Source: Moniliella sp. 'wahieum'
Taxonomy: Eukaryota > Basidiomycota > Moniliellomycetes > Moniliellales > Moniliellaceae
Direction: 5' to 3'
DNA length: 64,000 nt
Assembly: GCA_003971905.1 (NCBI GenBank)
Contig: RSEE01000035.1
Coordinates: forward strand, 186,001 to 250,000
In this document: positions 1 to 11,402 of the stretch, one piece after another
How the letters are laid out: each line of letters opens with the position of its first letter
How positions within the stretch are numbered: the first letter of the stretch is position 1
Notes under the pieces: model-generated
Seen by the model: the letters and a program-made list of their open reading frames with translations, nothing else
What the model was told of the DNA's origin: nothing
Databases searched by the model: none
Program-made: the position numbers and the translations under genes

Positions 1-1449
1 GGTGTTGGCGGATGCCTAATTTCTTGCGAGCAGCCCAACGGAGAAAAGATACCACGCACGACCGGATTGACACAGGCTGTAGAGTGCTCGGGCGCGACAC
101 TTGATGCATTAGACCGTAGAGTGTTCGGGCGACACAACGGAGGCATATTCCCGCGGGCATATTCCCGTGGGCAGGTGTCCTCCGGGCTGTCCGAGGCTAA
201 GGCGAGAAGACCCAACCGTGAGATTCCGTGCATGCAGCAGCTGGGCAGACAGTGTTAGTGGCAGGCAGGACAACTCCAATAGGCGCGAAGGACGGCGGAC
301 GTACGATGGCAAGGCAAGACCAGCCAAGCGAGAGGACCACAAGCGAGGCAAACCACGTGAGCGACACAGCCCAAGTGAGCAGACGAACAAGAGCGCGTCG
401 AAGGCGAGCGAAACGGTGCATGCACAGCACGCATGCGCCCACAAGGTCAGCAGAAGCGAGGGGAATGCGGAGGAAGCGGACACGTACAATGGCGCTGCGG
501 ACCAACAGGTGAAATGAGGACGAGATATGACCCTCGAGGGGAGTCTGTGTAGGCGGCAGGCCGGGTCAATAACAGAGCGCTGGCGGGCAAAAGAACACGT
601 ACGACAGAAGCAATGCAGATAGTGAGAGGGGGACGGGGCGAGAGGCAGAGGGGGCGTCCAACAGCGAAGATACAGACGAGACGAGGACGTTGTGTGGCGG
701 GAGAGGGAATGGAGACGTGCAGCAGCAATATAGACCAGGCGAGGAGAGGACCGAGCTATGGGGGCGGGACGAGGAAGGCGGGCAGCAGGCGGTGCTGGCA
801 GCAATGATGGTGACGTTTTGGTGGACAAGGGAAGAAATGGTGCAGTTGCGCCGTGGCACAGAGCACTCCGCGATGTGCTGGCTGCAGAGATGGGATACCA
901 GTTGCTACGGGCGCAATGAGAGGGTCGGTTATAAGGCAGCAATCCATCAGCCACAGTCGCGCGAGCCTTTTCCTGTAGCCGCGTTGATTTCAAGTCTCTG
1001 CGCGGTCTCCGTTAAGGCAGTGTTTGCCCACCGCTGCCTGCTCCCGACCACAAGTCCCCGAGGATTCAGACACGTTAGTACGACCCAAAAAGCTCTGGTG
1101 CAGCCGCAGCCTTGCCACACGTGCAGCCGCCCCTCCAATGGCCTCTCCTCGCCCCTAATAGCTTCGCTCGGATCCACCAATCAGCCCAAGTCCGAAACTA
1201 CGGTGATTCGACCTACCGTCTCCTAAGGGATTGTACCCGCAAAGCCTGGGTGTGCCCCTTGGCGGGGCCCGCTCCGTGACAGCACTGAACTTCTCGACGG
1301 AAGGCGATGAAATGGAGAAACGGTCAGAAGTCCAGTTCCTGACCAGGCTCACTAGGCGGGTGCACCAGGAGGCAGTCCAGCTGGGCGACAGCCCGGCCGC
1401 GGCGAACCCACCACGTCCCACTTTTGCTCATCTGAACCATCTCGCCAGG

Positions 1450-1607
1450 AGGCGATCTGCCGGCACCAGGGGGCATACCAGCTTGGCAATACAATGACTA
1501 ACTATGGGTAACGACAAGGATTCAGCTATCTATCTGAGGGAAGCACCAGAGTGCAGGCGATATGCCGGCGCCAGAGAGGGCATACCAGCTCGGAAATACA
1601 ATGGCTA
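1450..1607 (+). repeat. Imperfect direct repeat of about 50 bp, spaced 106 bp
   Basis: Copy A (1450-1500) and copy B (1556-1607) both read aggcgat-tgccggc, then a cagag/caggg-type stretch, gcataccagct and aatacaatg-cta, with a handful of substitutions and a one-base length difference. A weaker third relative may begin near 1366. No open frame or terminal motif tells what it belongs to. Confidence 0.7.
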
Positions 1608-1740
1608 CCCACGTGTGAGCCCACGGGACCAGGTCTCTCTTGAGGGCGGGACCAAGGGGCAGGCCTGTTCTTCCGCTATAAGCCGGCACCAGTCTGCTGG
1701 CCGGCTCGTGGCTGGAAACCACACCTCGCTGCCCGTGCCC

Positions 1741-1812
1741 TCAGTACTTATCCTTCCCTCCTTCCTCCTTCCCTCCTTCCTCCTTCCCACCTTCCTCCTT
1801 CCCTCCCTCCTT
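1741..1812 (+). repeat. Pyrimidine-rich 15-bp tandem repeat
   Basis: An almost pure C/T tract in which a unit of about 15 bases (ctccttcctccttcc) recurs about four times with small changes. It is followed by AT-rich DNA (1965-2010) containing a tatatata run. No gene is attached to it. Confidence 0.65.
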
Positions 1813-2735
1813 CAACTCTGCGTTTGTGGTGTGACATACGTCCTACTATCGTATCCTGTTTCATTCGCATCACTTTTGCAAGGCTTACAACTGGGGCAAA
1901 GAAACGCTGCCCGCATAGACACCTTCCTCTTTCTGTGCGTGCTATATTTGTTGGTACTACTCAATTCGGAAACCAGAACTATATATAGAGTAACTAGTAA
2001 CGTAGTAACCACAGCAGGCCACGCAGGTCAGGACCCTCTGCCACCCATCATTCATTTCCCTACCGAATGTAGTGCGCGTGGATACGAATGAGCATTGTAG
2101 ACACGCATGAGCGTTCAGGCTGTTCAGGTGAACCATCTCCAATGAGGTTCTCACATGTTATTGATTCTTTCTAGTGCGCAAATGATCTCTCTCTGGTTTG
2201 CCAATAAGCGCAGCTGTCTCCACTCTCGCAGCACTCCCGATGCGGGGCACGTTCCGGAACATTTCCGGTATATTTTCTTCGCAGTGCAGGCTTCAGTTGT
2301 TTTGCACTCTGTTGGCTCTCAGATCTCCCACCTCTTCAGAACTGACCCGTGGGTTCTCGAATTATCGATCTTTTATCACGCACGTTACTCCCCCCCCCCG
2401 CTTCCCTTTCCCTTTTGGCAAGGCCCTCACTGAACCGCTCGGCCCCAGCCTAATGCACGTTATGAAGTCGAAGGCGTTGCGGCTGTCCACGTTTGTGTCG
2501 AGCCGGATGGCTGCCGTTCCGGCGTTGACGCTGACCACACACGACATGGCAATGAGGCTTTTCTTGGCAATGTGATGTCGTCTGTCGTCGTAGCATTACA
2601 TGCAGTCAACTAGTTAGTACCTTTAGGTACTGAAACTGAAGAAGCCCTGAAGCAGGAGGAACGAGCTCGCGTGGTCGATCGGAGTTTTGTTTGTTCTTGG
2701 TTGGCCCATTCGATCATCCACATCGACCATCACAA

Positions 2736-2756
2736 TCACATGTCACATGTCACATG
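2736..2756 (+). repeat. 7-bp tandem repeat, 3 perfect copies (TCACATG)
   Basis: Three exact copies of a heptamer in gene-free DNA. It is one of the many 7-bp tandems discussed in the findings. Confidence 0.9.
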
Positions 2757-2920
2757 ATCACAACGCCTTGCCGAGTCCATGCAGTTGCAGCCTCGGTTTC
2801 AAATCGTGGCGCAAAGCTCGCAATCATTAATCAAGAGGCGCAAGCGGGCGCAAGCTGTGTCTCAAGCAGCCGCTTAGCGCTAAGACTTAGCGCTTATCAG
2901 ACGCTGGTCGATTCGATGAT

Positions 2921-2951
2921 GCATAATGCATGATGCATGCTGCATGCTGCA
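2921..2951 (+). repeat. Degenerate 7-bp tandem (GCATGCT-like), about 4.5 copies
   Basis: Successive heptamers read gcataat, gcatgat, gcatgct, gcatgct, gcaagga. The register is strictly seven bases while individual units drift. Confidence 0.85.
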
Positions 2952-3493
2952 AGGATTAATGAGATGATGGAGAGGTCAATATCAATGCCGATCGTAATGT
3001 CGAGAATGATTAATGAGGCTCTGCTGAGGCAGAGCCCTGTGGCCTGAGGCTGAGATCGGACATGCATGCGGCGTGCGGCGTCGCGAAACTGTGGGCGTTT
3101 CAGAGCCCAGGTGGAACTCTCTCTCACCTCCACGGTGCTGCTTATCACTGTGACACATGTGCATCAATGTGTAATGCGTAAGTATCGCATGCGGACAGCG
3201 GAGAGCAGAGAAAAGCGGAGATGCCATATGCTATCTGGGATAAATTTTGGGCTTGCCATCTCTTCGGAGATGGCGGATGCACGGATGAACGATGCTTGAT
3301 GCACGAGCGGTGCAGGATGCAGGATGCGATGCTGATGCCATGATTACTGATTCTCCAGGATCTGCGCCACAGACGGGAGACGAGGACAAACTCGGTACCA
3401 GCGAAAAAATTTGGGCTGGAATGCAGACTGAACCATTCGCCGCATTGATTGGGTGGCGCCTCGGTGACTGTCATGCATCCTGCAGCCCTACTA

Positions 3494-3528
3494 ATGATGG
3501 ATGATGGATGATGAATGATGGATGATGT
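3494..3528 (+). repeat. 7-bp tandem (ATGATGG), 5 near-perfect copies
   Basis: Five consecutive heptamers, each matching atgatgg with at most one change at the last base. It lies in the same gene-free block as the repeats at 2736, 2921 and 3631. Confidence 0.9.
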
Positions 3529-3630
3529 GTGATGCAGTAGCGCATTTTAGCTCTTCAGGCATTCGCCTTCGTCGAAGCAAGCAGTGTATATATTTTTTTC
3601 TTTGACTTCTCCGCGCCAATGGCCTCAAAG

Positions 3631-3763
3631 CTACATGCTACATACTACATGCTACATGCTACATGCTACATGCTACATGCTACATGCTACATGCTACATG
3701 CTACATGCTACATGCTACATGCTACATGCTACATGCTACATGCTACATGCTACATGCTACATG
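3631..3763 (+). repeat. Large heptanucleotide array (CTACATG), 19 copies
   Basis: Nineteen uninterrupted copies of ctacatg; only the second copy has a substitution (ctacata). Because seven is not a multiple of three, the array opens all three plus-strand frames and creates artificial repetitive peptides, so overlapping frames here should not be called genes. It is the longest member of the 7-bp tandem family in the window. Confidence 0.97.
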
Positions 3764-4497
3764 CACGACAAGATGGTAGTGGTGCAGCTGGGATATCGTA
3801 TCGTTGCAGTCCCCAGGGTTCGTTGAGATTACTCGCGGACGTCGAATACAGGCTTTTGTTTCGTATGCAGAACGAGTCCCACCGGACGGTGAGAATGCAG
3901 GAGAGAGAAAAGTGAGGGAAAAGGATAGAATGCGCCTCAGGAGATGCTACAAGGCGCACAGAGCTTGGCACACAGGACACTCCCTGGGAGGGTAGGATAT
4001 AGGAGAAGTAAAGTAGAGTAGAGTAGAGAAGAGAAGAGAGAAAGGAGAAAGGAGGAAGAAGGGAGAATGGAGGAGGGCAAGGTCATGCAGGGAAGGTATG
4101 CAATGTAATGTAAGTGGGGGGGAAGAGAAGGGAACTCATTTGAAGTGCAGAGGGATCGGAAGCGAACGATCGGAATGCAACAGGACAGGGCACTAGACAA
4201 ACTGGCAGCGCAACGTGGTGCCAAAGTGGACAAAGGCGGTGGCAGCAGTAAGTCAGTAAGGCTCGGGAGCACACATGCTCACATGCTCACATGCCTCACG
4301 CTCCGTGCGGCTGGATCCGGAGCGGAGCAGGGTGGGCTCCACGAATGAGATGCAGCGAGAGCGCGCGACGACGACCCAAGACGGACGAGGAAGAAGGCGA
4401 ACAAGGTACCCGGCTGTTGGACCGCTCCGTCAAGCCAACCGTCCCCCGACTAGGAGCCGGCGCACAAACCGTTCTCCGTCGTGGGCTCGGCACAACA

Positions 4498-4585
4498 TCC
4501 GCATTCGCATTCGCATTCGCATTCACATTCACATTCGCATTCGCATTCGCCGCTGTTGTACTTGTACTTGTACTTGTACGTGTAC
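4498..4585 (+). repeat. Hexanucleotide repeats (GCATTC then TTGTAC)
   Basis: About nine units of gcattc/acattc are followed by four or five units of ttgtac. On the minus strand this lies just downstream of the Ecl1-like gene. The hexamer period sets it apart from the heptamers found in most gene-free DNA of the window. Confidence 0.85.
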
Positions 4586-4623
4586 TTTCGCGCCCCATGC
4601 CCATCCCCCGCGCCAACGCACCA

Positions 4624-6081
4624 TCAGCAGCGGTGGTGGGTGCAAGGCCTAGCCCATTGGGCCCCGGGACGAAGCGAGACGAATCGCGTGTGTCGGAAGC
4701 GTGACGACGAGACCCGCGCGCGGAGGCGATGGCGAGCGACGACGAGAACTGGAGCGTGGAAACCGAGTTGGGGACCGGCCACGCCACCGCTCCCCCTCCT
4801 CGGTGAGGCAAGACGCGTTGGCGCTGTCCAAATCCATATCGGGATCGGACGAGGTACCGCATCGAACGTGGGCGTGGGTGCGACCGTGGTCAGGGGAGAC
4901 AGCCTTGCCAGCCCGGCCACGGGGGGGGGAAGGTCTCCCCTGCCGGCCGCGCTCGACGAACGTAGTAGCGAGATCGGTAGTTGCGTGCGCAGGGGGCGGC
5001 CGCTGGTGCCGCTCCTCAGGACCAGGATGCGCCGCGGAGGAGAAGTTGGTACTGCCAATGCAGGTCTTGTGGAGCGCAGTGCGAAGGGCAAGAAGTGGGT
5101 CTTGGCTAGGAGGGGAGTGGGGAGGAACATGGGCCACCGTGAGGACCGTGGTGGCAGTGACGGAAGTAGGGGACGGATGGCAGGTGCTGCACCGCTGGTG
5201 ACGGAGGCCACTGAGGCCACCGAGGTGGAGCAAGCCGCTTTGGTGGGGTCCACCAATCCCGTCTCTTTCGTACCGGCTGCCGGGCCAAGGTCAAAGCCCG
5301 AGATGCACGACGCTGCATCCGAGTCGGAATCTTCAAGAATGGTAGGGTGCGGGTGGGAAGGCGCTTGGTGCGGCGCATGCCACGGTGAGGGACGAGATGG
5401 GTGGTCGACAATCATCCATGGTGACGCAGGCGTCGTGCTGGCAGACACGGGTGCCCGACGTGTAGTTGCCGTCAAGGCAGGACTGGCGAGGAGCACGGGA
5501 GCAGGCATGTTGGTCGCCCCGGGTTTGCGAGCAAAGCGCATGGTAGGCGACCGGAGCGAAGCCAAGCGAGGCGAGGGCGTGCCGGGTGACTGCTCCGACT
5601 CGACATCACTGCCACTTGGACTGCCGCTGGGCATGGTGTGTGGTTCGGGCGAGCGCGGTGGAAAGCTGCGGCGGGGCGGGTGGGGCGGCTGTGGCGCAAG
5701 AGGAGTGGAAGAGGGAATGGGAGCGGTGGCGGAAGGCAGGACGGTGGCCCGACGTGCGGTCGCCGACAATGCGGGGGAAGGAAGCGCATTGAAGGAGGCG
5801 CCTGGGGGCGGATGGTGGAAGGGTTGGGGCGAGGCAAGCAAGGCTGGTGACTCGGTGTGGTCATGGCGAAGGGCAAACGCAGAGGGGAGCGGAGGGGCCC
5901 TGTGGTCGCGCTGGCGGCATTCAGCGCTGCAGAAGAGACTGCCGGGTGCGACGGGGCCAGCACAGACAGCACAGGAATCGTCGGCAAACCAGAGGGCGGC
6001 TGCGTCGGCATCACCGTCGGCCGAGGCAGCGAGAAGCGGCTTGGGGTTGGCTCTGCGACCGCGTTCTGGCTCGCGGGGCAT
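4624..6081 (-). CDS. Ecl1-family-like zinc-finger protein
   Basis: The ATG at 6081 has a good context (CACC before it) and opens a frame of about 485 codons. Residues roughly 28-55 hold a C-x2-C ... FCS-x2-CR-x2-D finger: a CAVC pair, then FCSAEC and RQRD. This spacing and the CSxxCRxxD ending match the Ecl1 family, small fungal zinc-binding proteins linked to chronological lifespan, metal and sulfur starvation. Known members are about 80-210 residues; here the finger is followed by a long disordered Pro/Ser/Ala-rich tail. Around 4860 another frame carries more natural codons (acidic DPDMDLD, then an RS-rich tail), so a single-base error probably shifts the C-terminus; the stop could then be near 4649. 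Family assignment rests on the finger alone. Function in stress or lifespan control is inference. Confidence 0.62.
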   Translation of the reverse strand: MPREPERGRRANPKPLLAASADGDADAAALWFADDSCAVCAGPVAPGSLFCSAECRQRDHRAPPLPSAFALRHDHTESPALLASPQPFHHPPPGASFNALPSPALSATARRATVLPSATAPIPSSTPLAPQPPHPPRRSFPPRSPEPHTMPSGSPSGSDVESEQSPGTPSPRLASLRSPTMRFARKPGATNMPAPVLLASPALTATTRRAPVSASTTPASPWMIVDHPSRPSPWHAPHQAPSHPHPTILEDSDSDAASCISGFDLGPAAGTKETGLVDPTKAACSTSVASVASVTSGAAPAIRPLLPSLPPRSSRWPMFLPTPLLAKTHFLPFALRSTRPALAVPTSPPRRILVLRSGTSGRPLRTQLPISLLRSSSAAGRGDLPPPVAGLARLSPLTTVAPTPTFDAVPRPIPIWIWTAPTRLASPRRGSGGVAGPQLGFHAPVLVVARHRLRARVSSSRFRHTRFVSLRPGAQWARPCTHHRC

Positions 6082-8202
6082 GGTGCGACGGATGGATGCT
6101 GCGGGTCCTGTGTGGGGACGGGGGGCGTAGCTGCCAGGCTGGGGAGGACGTGGCACGGCAAGGGGGGGGGGAGACAGACGAGGGTGGAGGATGGGGATGG
6201 GGATGGGGATGAGGACGAAATGAGTACTGAGGCTGGCCTGCCTGCCTGGAGAAGCCGGAGAAGAGCGCAAGCACGACACGTTGCTCTGCGATCTCATTAA
6301 CCAGCGTATAGCAGGCTGGCTGGGCGCCCCAGGCGCCATGCTCGCTGGGCAGGCTGCGGCGGCTGGGACGGCGCCACATGGGCTGTCTGCGTATCTGAGA
6401 TCTGACCGGGCGCGAGACGCGCTGCGGTGTGCTGCTGCCTGCTGCTGCTGCTGCTGCCGTGCCGCGTGCCGCGCCGTCCGGCTGCACCACCCGCCGTGCC
6501 CCATTTTTTTTTTTTCGGATGGGCGATGCTCGACGGGGGATGTTGGATGGCGCAGGCGAGGGGCAGGCCAGGTTCCATTGTGCCACGCATTGCTGGGCTG
6601 AGGCCCTGAGGCCCTGGGCGATGACACCATGGCCGTCGCACCCCCGAGCATGCCGGTGCGTGGTCCTGCCCCCCCGAGGCAGACGCGCTGGCATGCTGCG
6701 CTGGCTCGCCCTCTGCCCTGCCGGTGCACTCGGCGCACTTGGCGCATGGTTTGCGCCAGCCAGCTTCCAGCCGCTTGCATCTGCCCACATCCCAGATCCC
6801 ATCCCACATCCACCACGCCTCGCCTCGCACCACCCCACTCCCGCGCCCCAGCCGCCCTAGCACCGCCTCGCTTCCCGCACCCACGCCAAGTTTCGAACCC
6901 CACACTGGCCCCGTCCCCACCCCCACACGCCCAGCCCGCCTCAGCGCCTCAGCCAGCCTCAGCACACGTGCGCCTCTTACATGCATTACACAAGCTCCAC
7001 CCTTCAAACGTTCAAGCCCATCCTGTCACGTGCGCATGCGCCTCCAAGCTCCATTGCCCATTACCCATTTCTTGCCTTGCGTTCGTGCATGCATGCACTC
7101 AAGTGTGGCGTTCTGATCGTGTCAGCGGCCTAACTAACGTTTAGATACATGAATGCAATCCGTGTAATCTTCCCGACATTCTCCCCCCCCCTCTCGCAAT
7201 GTTCTCCAAAGATACACTCCGCCGTGCACCTTGCACCCACACCTTTCACATCGCGATCGATGAGTATATATAGCAAGGCTCTCGACGCCCCCCTGGAAAT
7301 CACGCACTTTACACCGTGGAACGGGACCAGGTACGGTATTCATCCTGACCCGGTCCACACACCGGTCCGGCAAGGCGATTCTCGACGCATTTTACAGCAC
7401 CACTGCACCTCAAGTAGTGAGGGGCTCAGCGACGAGAGGAAGGCCGGGACGCGGCGGGCACAATGGTCCCTGCACGACCTTCTACCAAGTTGCACAAATG
7501 CTATGATGGAAGCTTCAAGCTTCAAACGCGCCCGCCTTGTTTCCGAGACTCGGTCCCACAGCCCCATGGTCCACTAGCATGCTTGTGCGCACGGGCACTG
7601 AGTACTCAGACTGAGTACTGATTAATGATTCTCGATTCCGGACGAGCTGCGCCTAAATCCCGTTCCTAGCCCGGCAGTTCCCGTCATTTCTTCCCTACCG
7701 GTTATGCGCGAGTTAGGCGTTACGCGTTACGAGGTACGCGGGCTACTCATGTAACCCTTCGGTAATCCTAACCGCTTACTGTTGCTCTGGTTACCGGTTA
7801 CCGGTTATGCTTGCGGAGCAGCCCAGCAAGCCTCACCGCTGCATAGCCTCAGCAACCGCATTGACCATCGTCTGCTTTCCGTCGCGGCGACGGCCCTTGT
7901 GTGTATTACACTGAGCACTGACGGCGCTGATGATTACTCGGGCTCCTGCCTGCCCCTGCCCAGGAGAGCATCCTGCAAAGACCGCCAGCTGAGCGGGAGG
8001 AGCACACAGCCCCAGTCGTGTAGCAAACTGTGGATTACTCGTTACTCGTTACTCGTTACGCACCTTACGTGCTCCCACTGGATGGGCTTGTTTTGTAGAA
8101 GCACCGGGGATTGTGATGAGGCCAGCGCGATGGCGGACGTAGGAACGGCCAAGGGCGGATGGTCGTAGAGCGGGAAACGTGCATCAGCTGGAAGCGTGTC
8201 TC

Positions 8203-8221
8203 GGGGGGGGGGGGGGGGGGG
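8203..8221 (+). repeat. Homopolymer of 19 G
   Basis: An uninterrupted G19 tract in gene-free DNA. It is the longest of several G or C runs of 10 or more bases found only in introns and intergenic DNA (others near 30665 and 32782). Confidence 0.9.
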
Positions 8222-8736
8222 CAGGGAAAACACATCGTGTTGGTGCGTGCCCCTTTCCGCCCCGTTCCGCCGCTCGGAGTTAGGCTGCGGATCGGGTCAT
8301 CGGGACATCGGGGGAAAAGCGGATCAGCGATGGCGTTTGGTGGGTGATCACCGTCATCTCCCTAGCGGGAAAGGGCTACGCGCTGCGCGGGGCTACGCAT
8401 CGATGGTGCTCTGCTGTGCTCCTTGCTGGTTTCAACGCGTGGGACACGCTGCGTCACGCGTCACCCGAGAGCGGCGGCGCAGGTGTGGCCGAGCAGGGCA
8501 GGGGGACAGTGTGCAGCCCACCGCCGGGCCCCGCCCTCTCTCCCCACCGTCGCACGCGGCCAGTGTAGGCCGATGGATGCGCAGCTGGCTGGGCGCCAGT
8601 GTGCTGCGCTGGTGCAATGTTGCAAGACGACGCACACTGCCCCTGGGCGCCGGCGTGCGCCGGGTGCAGCTGCTCCGGCTGACCTCAGCCACTCGGGCGG
8701 CCCCAGCCCGCAGCGCCAGCACGCAGCAGCCAGCAG

Positions 8737-8804
8737 CACCAGCGCCCAGCAGGCACCAGCGCCCAGCACGCACCAGCGCCCAGCACGCACCAGCGCCCAG
8801 CACC
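8737..8804 (+). repeat. 17-bp tandem repeat, 4 copies
   Basis: The unit caccagcgcccagcacg is repeated four times with one or two changes in the first and last copies. It ends about 120 bases before the RSP5 start codon and so lies in the promoter or 5' leader. Confidence 0.85.
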
Positions 8805-8924
8805 AGCCGGCTCAGGCTGAACCAAACCTGGTGACGCATCATGCGTCGGCCCAGGCGCCCTGCTGCTGCTGGCCAACGGCTGTGCCTCGTCTTCGCCACC
8901 ATCTCCCCCCGCCCGACCACCGCC

Positions 8925-11402
8925 ATGGTCAACCCCCGCAACCCCTCCAGCTCGCTGCGCAAGATCCGCGTCACCGTCCTGGCTGCCGACGGCCTGGCCA
9001 AGCGCGACGTCTTCCGCCTCCCCGACCCCTTTGCCATCGTCACCGTCGACGGCGAGCAGACCCAGACCACCCAGCCCATCAAAAAGTCCCTCAACCCCTA
9101 CTGGAACGACTCGTTTGTTGTGTACGTATGCGCTCTGCTCTCGCCCCCACCGACCCCCTCCTGACCCGCGTGCCCTCCCCCCCACCCCCACTACCACCAC
9201 GCAGCAACGTGACCGAGGCATCCATCCTCACCATCCAGATCTTTGACCACAAAAAGTTCAAGAAGCGCGACCAGGGCTTTCTCGGCGTGGCCAACATCAA
9301 GGTCAGCGAGTTCATCGACCTCGAACTGGGAGGCAAGAAGGTTTTGACCCGCGATCTGCGCAAGTCGAACGACAACCTCGTGGTTCACGGCAAGCTTCAC
9401 GTTGAGCTCAACACCAACCTCAATGCCCCCGCTGCCACCACCGGGTCCACCGAACCTGTCACCTCCACCTCTGCCGACACGTCTGCGGCAACTGGCACTA
9501 GCCAACCCACCAGCCGTCGTGCGTCGGGTGCCAACGGACGCGACACGAGCGATACGACTCCCGCCGCCGCCGTCGCTACCTCCAGCGCGGCCCCTGCTAC
9601 TGCCCCTCCTGCCGTTGCGGCTGCGACTTGCATCGGCCGCTGACTCGTCCGTCCCCCGTACTCAGATCCAGCGCTCAGATGAGTACGGCGCCCTGCCTCT
9701 GGGGTGGGAGAGGCGGATTGACCAACTGGGCCGTACGTACTATGTCGACCACAACACCCGCACCACCACCTGGAACCGGCCGTCGACGAATGCGAGCGTT
9801 AACGATGCGGCGCGTGCAACGGAGGCGGCGGCGGAGCGCGAGCGCAACTTTAACCGTGCTCTGCCCGACGACATGCTGGGTGTGGACAATGGGGGTGCTT
9901 CCTCGACGGCCTCGTCTGGGGCAGCTATTGCTTCGGGCAACGGAACGTCGTCTGGTTCGGGCCCGCTTCCTAGTGGTTGGGAGCAGCGTACCACTCCCGA
10001 GGGCCGGACTTACTTTGTTGACCACAACACTCGTACCACCACCTGGGTCGATCCCCGGAGGCAGCAACTGCTCCGTGTTCTCGGTCCGGATCGCAACCGT
10101 CTGACGGTGCAGCCGCAGTCGGTGTCCCAATTGGGCCCGCTGCCGAGTGGATGGGAAATGCGCTTGACGGCGACGGCGCGTGTGTACTTTGTGGACCACA
10201 ACACCAAGACCACCACGTGGGATGACCCGCGTTTGCCGTCGAGCTTGGACCAGAACGTGCCGCAGTACAAGCGCGACTTCCGTCGGAAGCTGATTTACTT
10301 CCGTTCTCAGCCGGCCTTGCGTCCGATTCCTGGGCAGTGCCACATGAAGGTACGTCGGACCAACATTTTCGAAGATTCGTATGCGGAGATTATGCGGCAA
10401 CAGCCCAACGATCTCAAGAAACGGTTGATGATCAAGTTTGACGGCGAAGATGGTCTGGACTATGGTGGTCTGTCGCGCGAGTTCTTCTTCCTCTTGTCGC
10501 ACGAAATGTTCAACCCTTTCTATGGTCTGTTTGAGTACTCGGCGCATGACAACTACACGCTCCAGATCAACCCGCACTCGGGCATCAATCCCGAGCATCT
10601 GAACTACTTTAAGTTTATTGGTCGTGTGGTCGGTCTGGCCATCTTCCATCGCCGTTTCCTCGACGCGTACTTTATCGTCTCGTTCTACAAGATGATCCTC
10701 AAGAAGAAGATTACTCTGAAGGATATGGAGAGTGTGACGCGGACTACTACCGCTCGCTCCAGTGGATGCTGGACAACCCGATCGAAGGTGCTATCGAGGA
10801 GACGTTCACCACGGTCGTCGACAACTTTGGTGAGATCCTCACCGAGCCCCTCAAGCCAGGCGGAGAGACGGAAGATGTGTGACGAGAACAAGGCCGAGTA
10901 CGTCAACTTGATGGTGGACTACCGTATTCGCAAGCGTGTCGAGGAACAGTTCAAGGCTTTCCTCGCTGGCTTTACCGAGCTCATTCCGCAAGACCTGATC
11001 AACGTGTTTGACGAGCGCGAATTGGAACTGTTGATTGGCGGCATGTCGGAAATCGACTGCGAAGACTGGAAACGCTGGACCGACTACCGTGGCTTCTCGG
11101 AACAAGATGAGGTGGTACAATGGTTCTGGGAATGCGTGCGTTCCTGGCCTGCCGAACGGCGTAACCGTCTGCTGCAATTCGTCACGGGCACCTCGCGTAT
11201 CCCCGTCAACGGGTTCAAGGACCTACAAGGGTCCGACGGTCCTCGCCGGTTCACCATTGAAAAGTCAGGCGAACCCAATGCCCTGCCTAAATCTCACACG
11301 TGCTTTAACCGTATCGACCTGCCACCTTACCCGGACAAGGACACGCTCGAACAAAAGCTCTCGCTGGCTATTGAGGAAGGCGCCGGGTTCGGCGTCGAGT
11401 AA
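8925..11402 (+). CDS. RSP5: NEDD4/Rsp5-type HECT E3 ubiquitin ligase
   Basis: This is a C2-WW-WW-WW-HECT ubiquitin ligase, the essential fungal enzyme for membrane-protein sorting and much lysine-63 ubiquitination. The ATG at 8925 sits in CCGCCATGG. The C2 domain follows directly ([13 protein letters not shown]). Intron 1 is 9122-9204 and restores V-N-V-T-E; intron 2 is probably 9614-9665, with a weak donor and a clear CTGAC branch. Three WW domains follow at about 9690-9780, 9960-10053 and 10128-10230, each of the form GxLPxGWE...YxVDHNTxTTTW. The HECT domain runs to the stop, and its catalytic cysteine (SHTCFNR) is at 11301-11303. Two compensating one-base shifts, a missing G after 10736 and an extra T near 10879, garble about 45 residues; corrected, the region reads normally ([15 protein letters not shown]). 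Length after repair is about 780 residues, usual for the family. Confidence 0.95.

Larger units (their letters stand above)
1..2150. other. Left flank without a supportable gene
   Basis: Reading frames are open on both strands, but none shows a recognisable domain, a consistent ATG start or the splice-bounded structure seen in the real genes. The first 200 bases contain pairs of near-identical short phrases (about 74-98 against 113-136, and 141-156 against 157-171), and a longer imperfect direct repeat lies at 1450-1607. The plus strand is purine-rich from about 280 to 860. This could be a decayed mobile element or plain intergenic DNA; the sequence alone does not decide. Confidence 0.4.
6082..8924. 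other. Gene-free region between Ecl1-like gene and RSP5
   Basis: No supportable coding sequence. It contains 7-bp tandems at 7510-7523 (AAGCTTC x2), 7712-7739 (GTTACGC-like x4), 7789-7809 (GGTTACC x2 plus a variant) and 8034-8061 (GTTACTC-like x4), a run of 19 G at 8203-8221 and a 17-bp tandem at 8737-8804. The stretch next to 6081 should carry the 5' end of the Ecl1-like gene and the stretch before 8925 that of RSP5. Confidence 0.6.

Noticed and set aside
109-993. Minus-strand frame of 294 codons near the left edge
   Set aside because: It is Ser/Pro/Arg/Leu-rich as expected from complementing a purine-rich strand; no domain and no supporting splice structure.
3494-3763. CRISPR array
   Set aside because: The units are contiguous heptamers without spacers, in a eukaryotic genome.
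3584-3915. Repetitive YMLHATC-type peptides
   Set aside because: They are translation of the CTACATG array, which leaves every plus-strand frame open.
4481-6130. Long plus-strand open frame of about 550 codons opposite the Ecl1-like gene
   Set aside because: High GC makes antisense frames open. Its product has no domain and a repetitive His/Ser start made by the GCATTC array, while the minus strand has the zinc finger and a good ATG.
6885-6910. Possible minus-strand tRNA T-arm (ttcgaacc)
   Set aside because: The flanking bases do not form the T stem and no acceptor or anticodon arm pairs around it.
10737-10880. Programmed frameshifting in RSP5
   Set aside because: There is no slippery heptamer or shift-prone stop context, and a -1 and a +1 event would both be needed within 145 bases.
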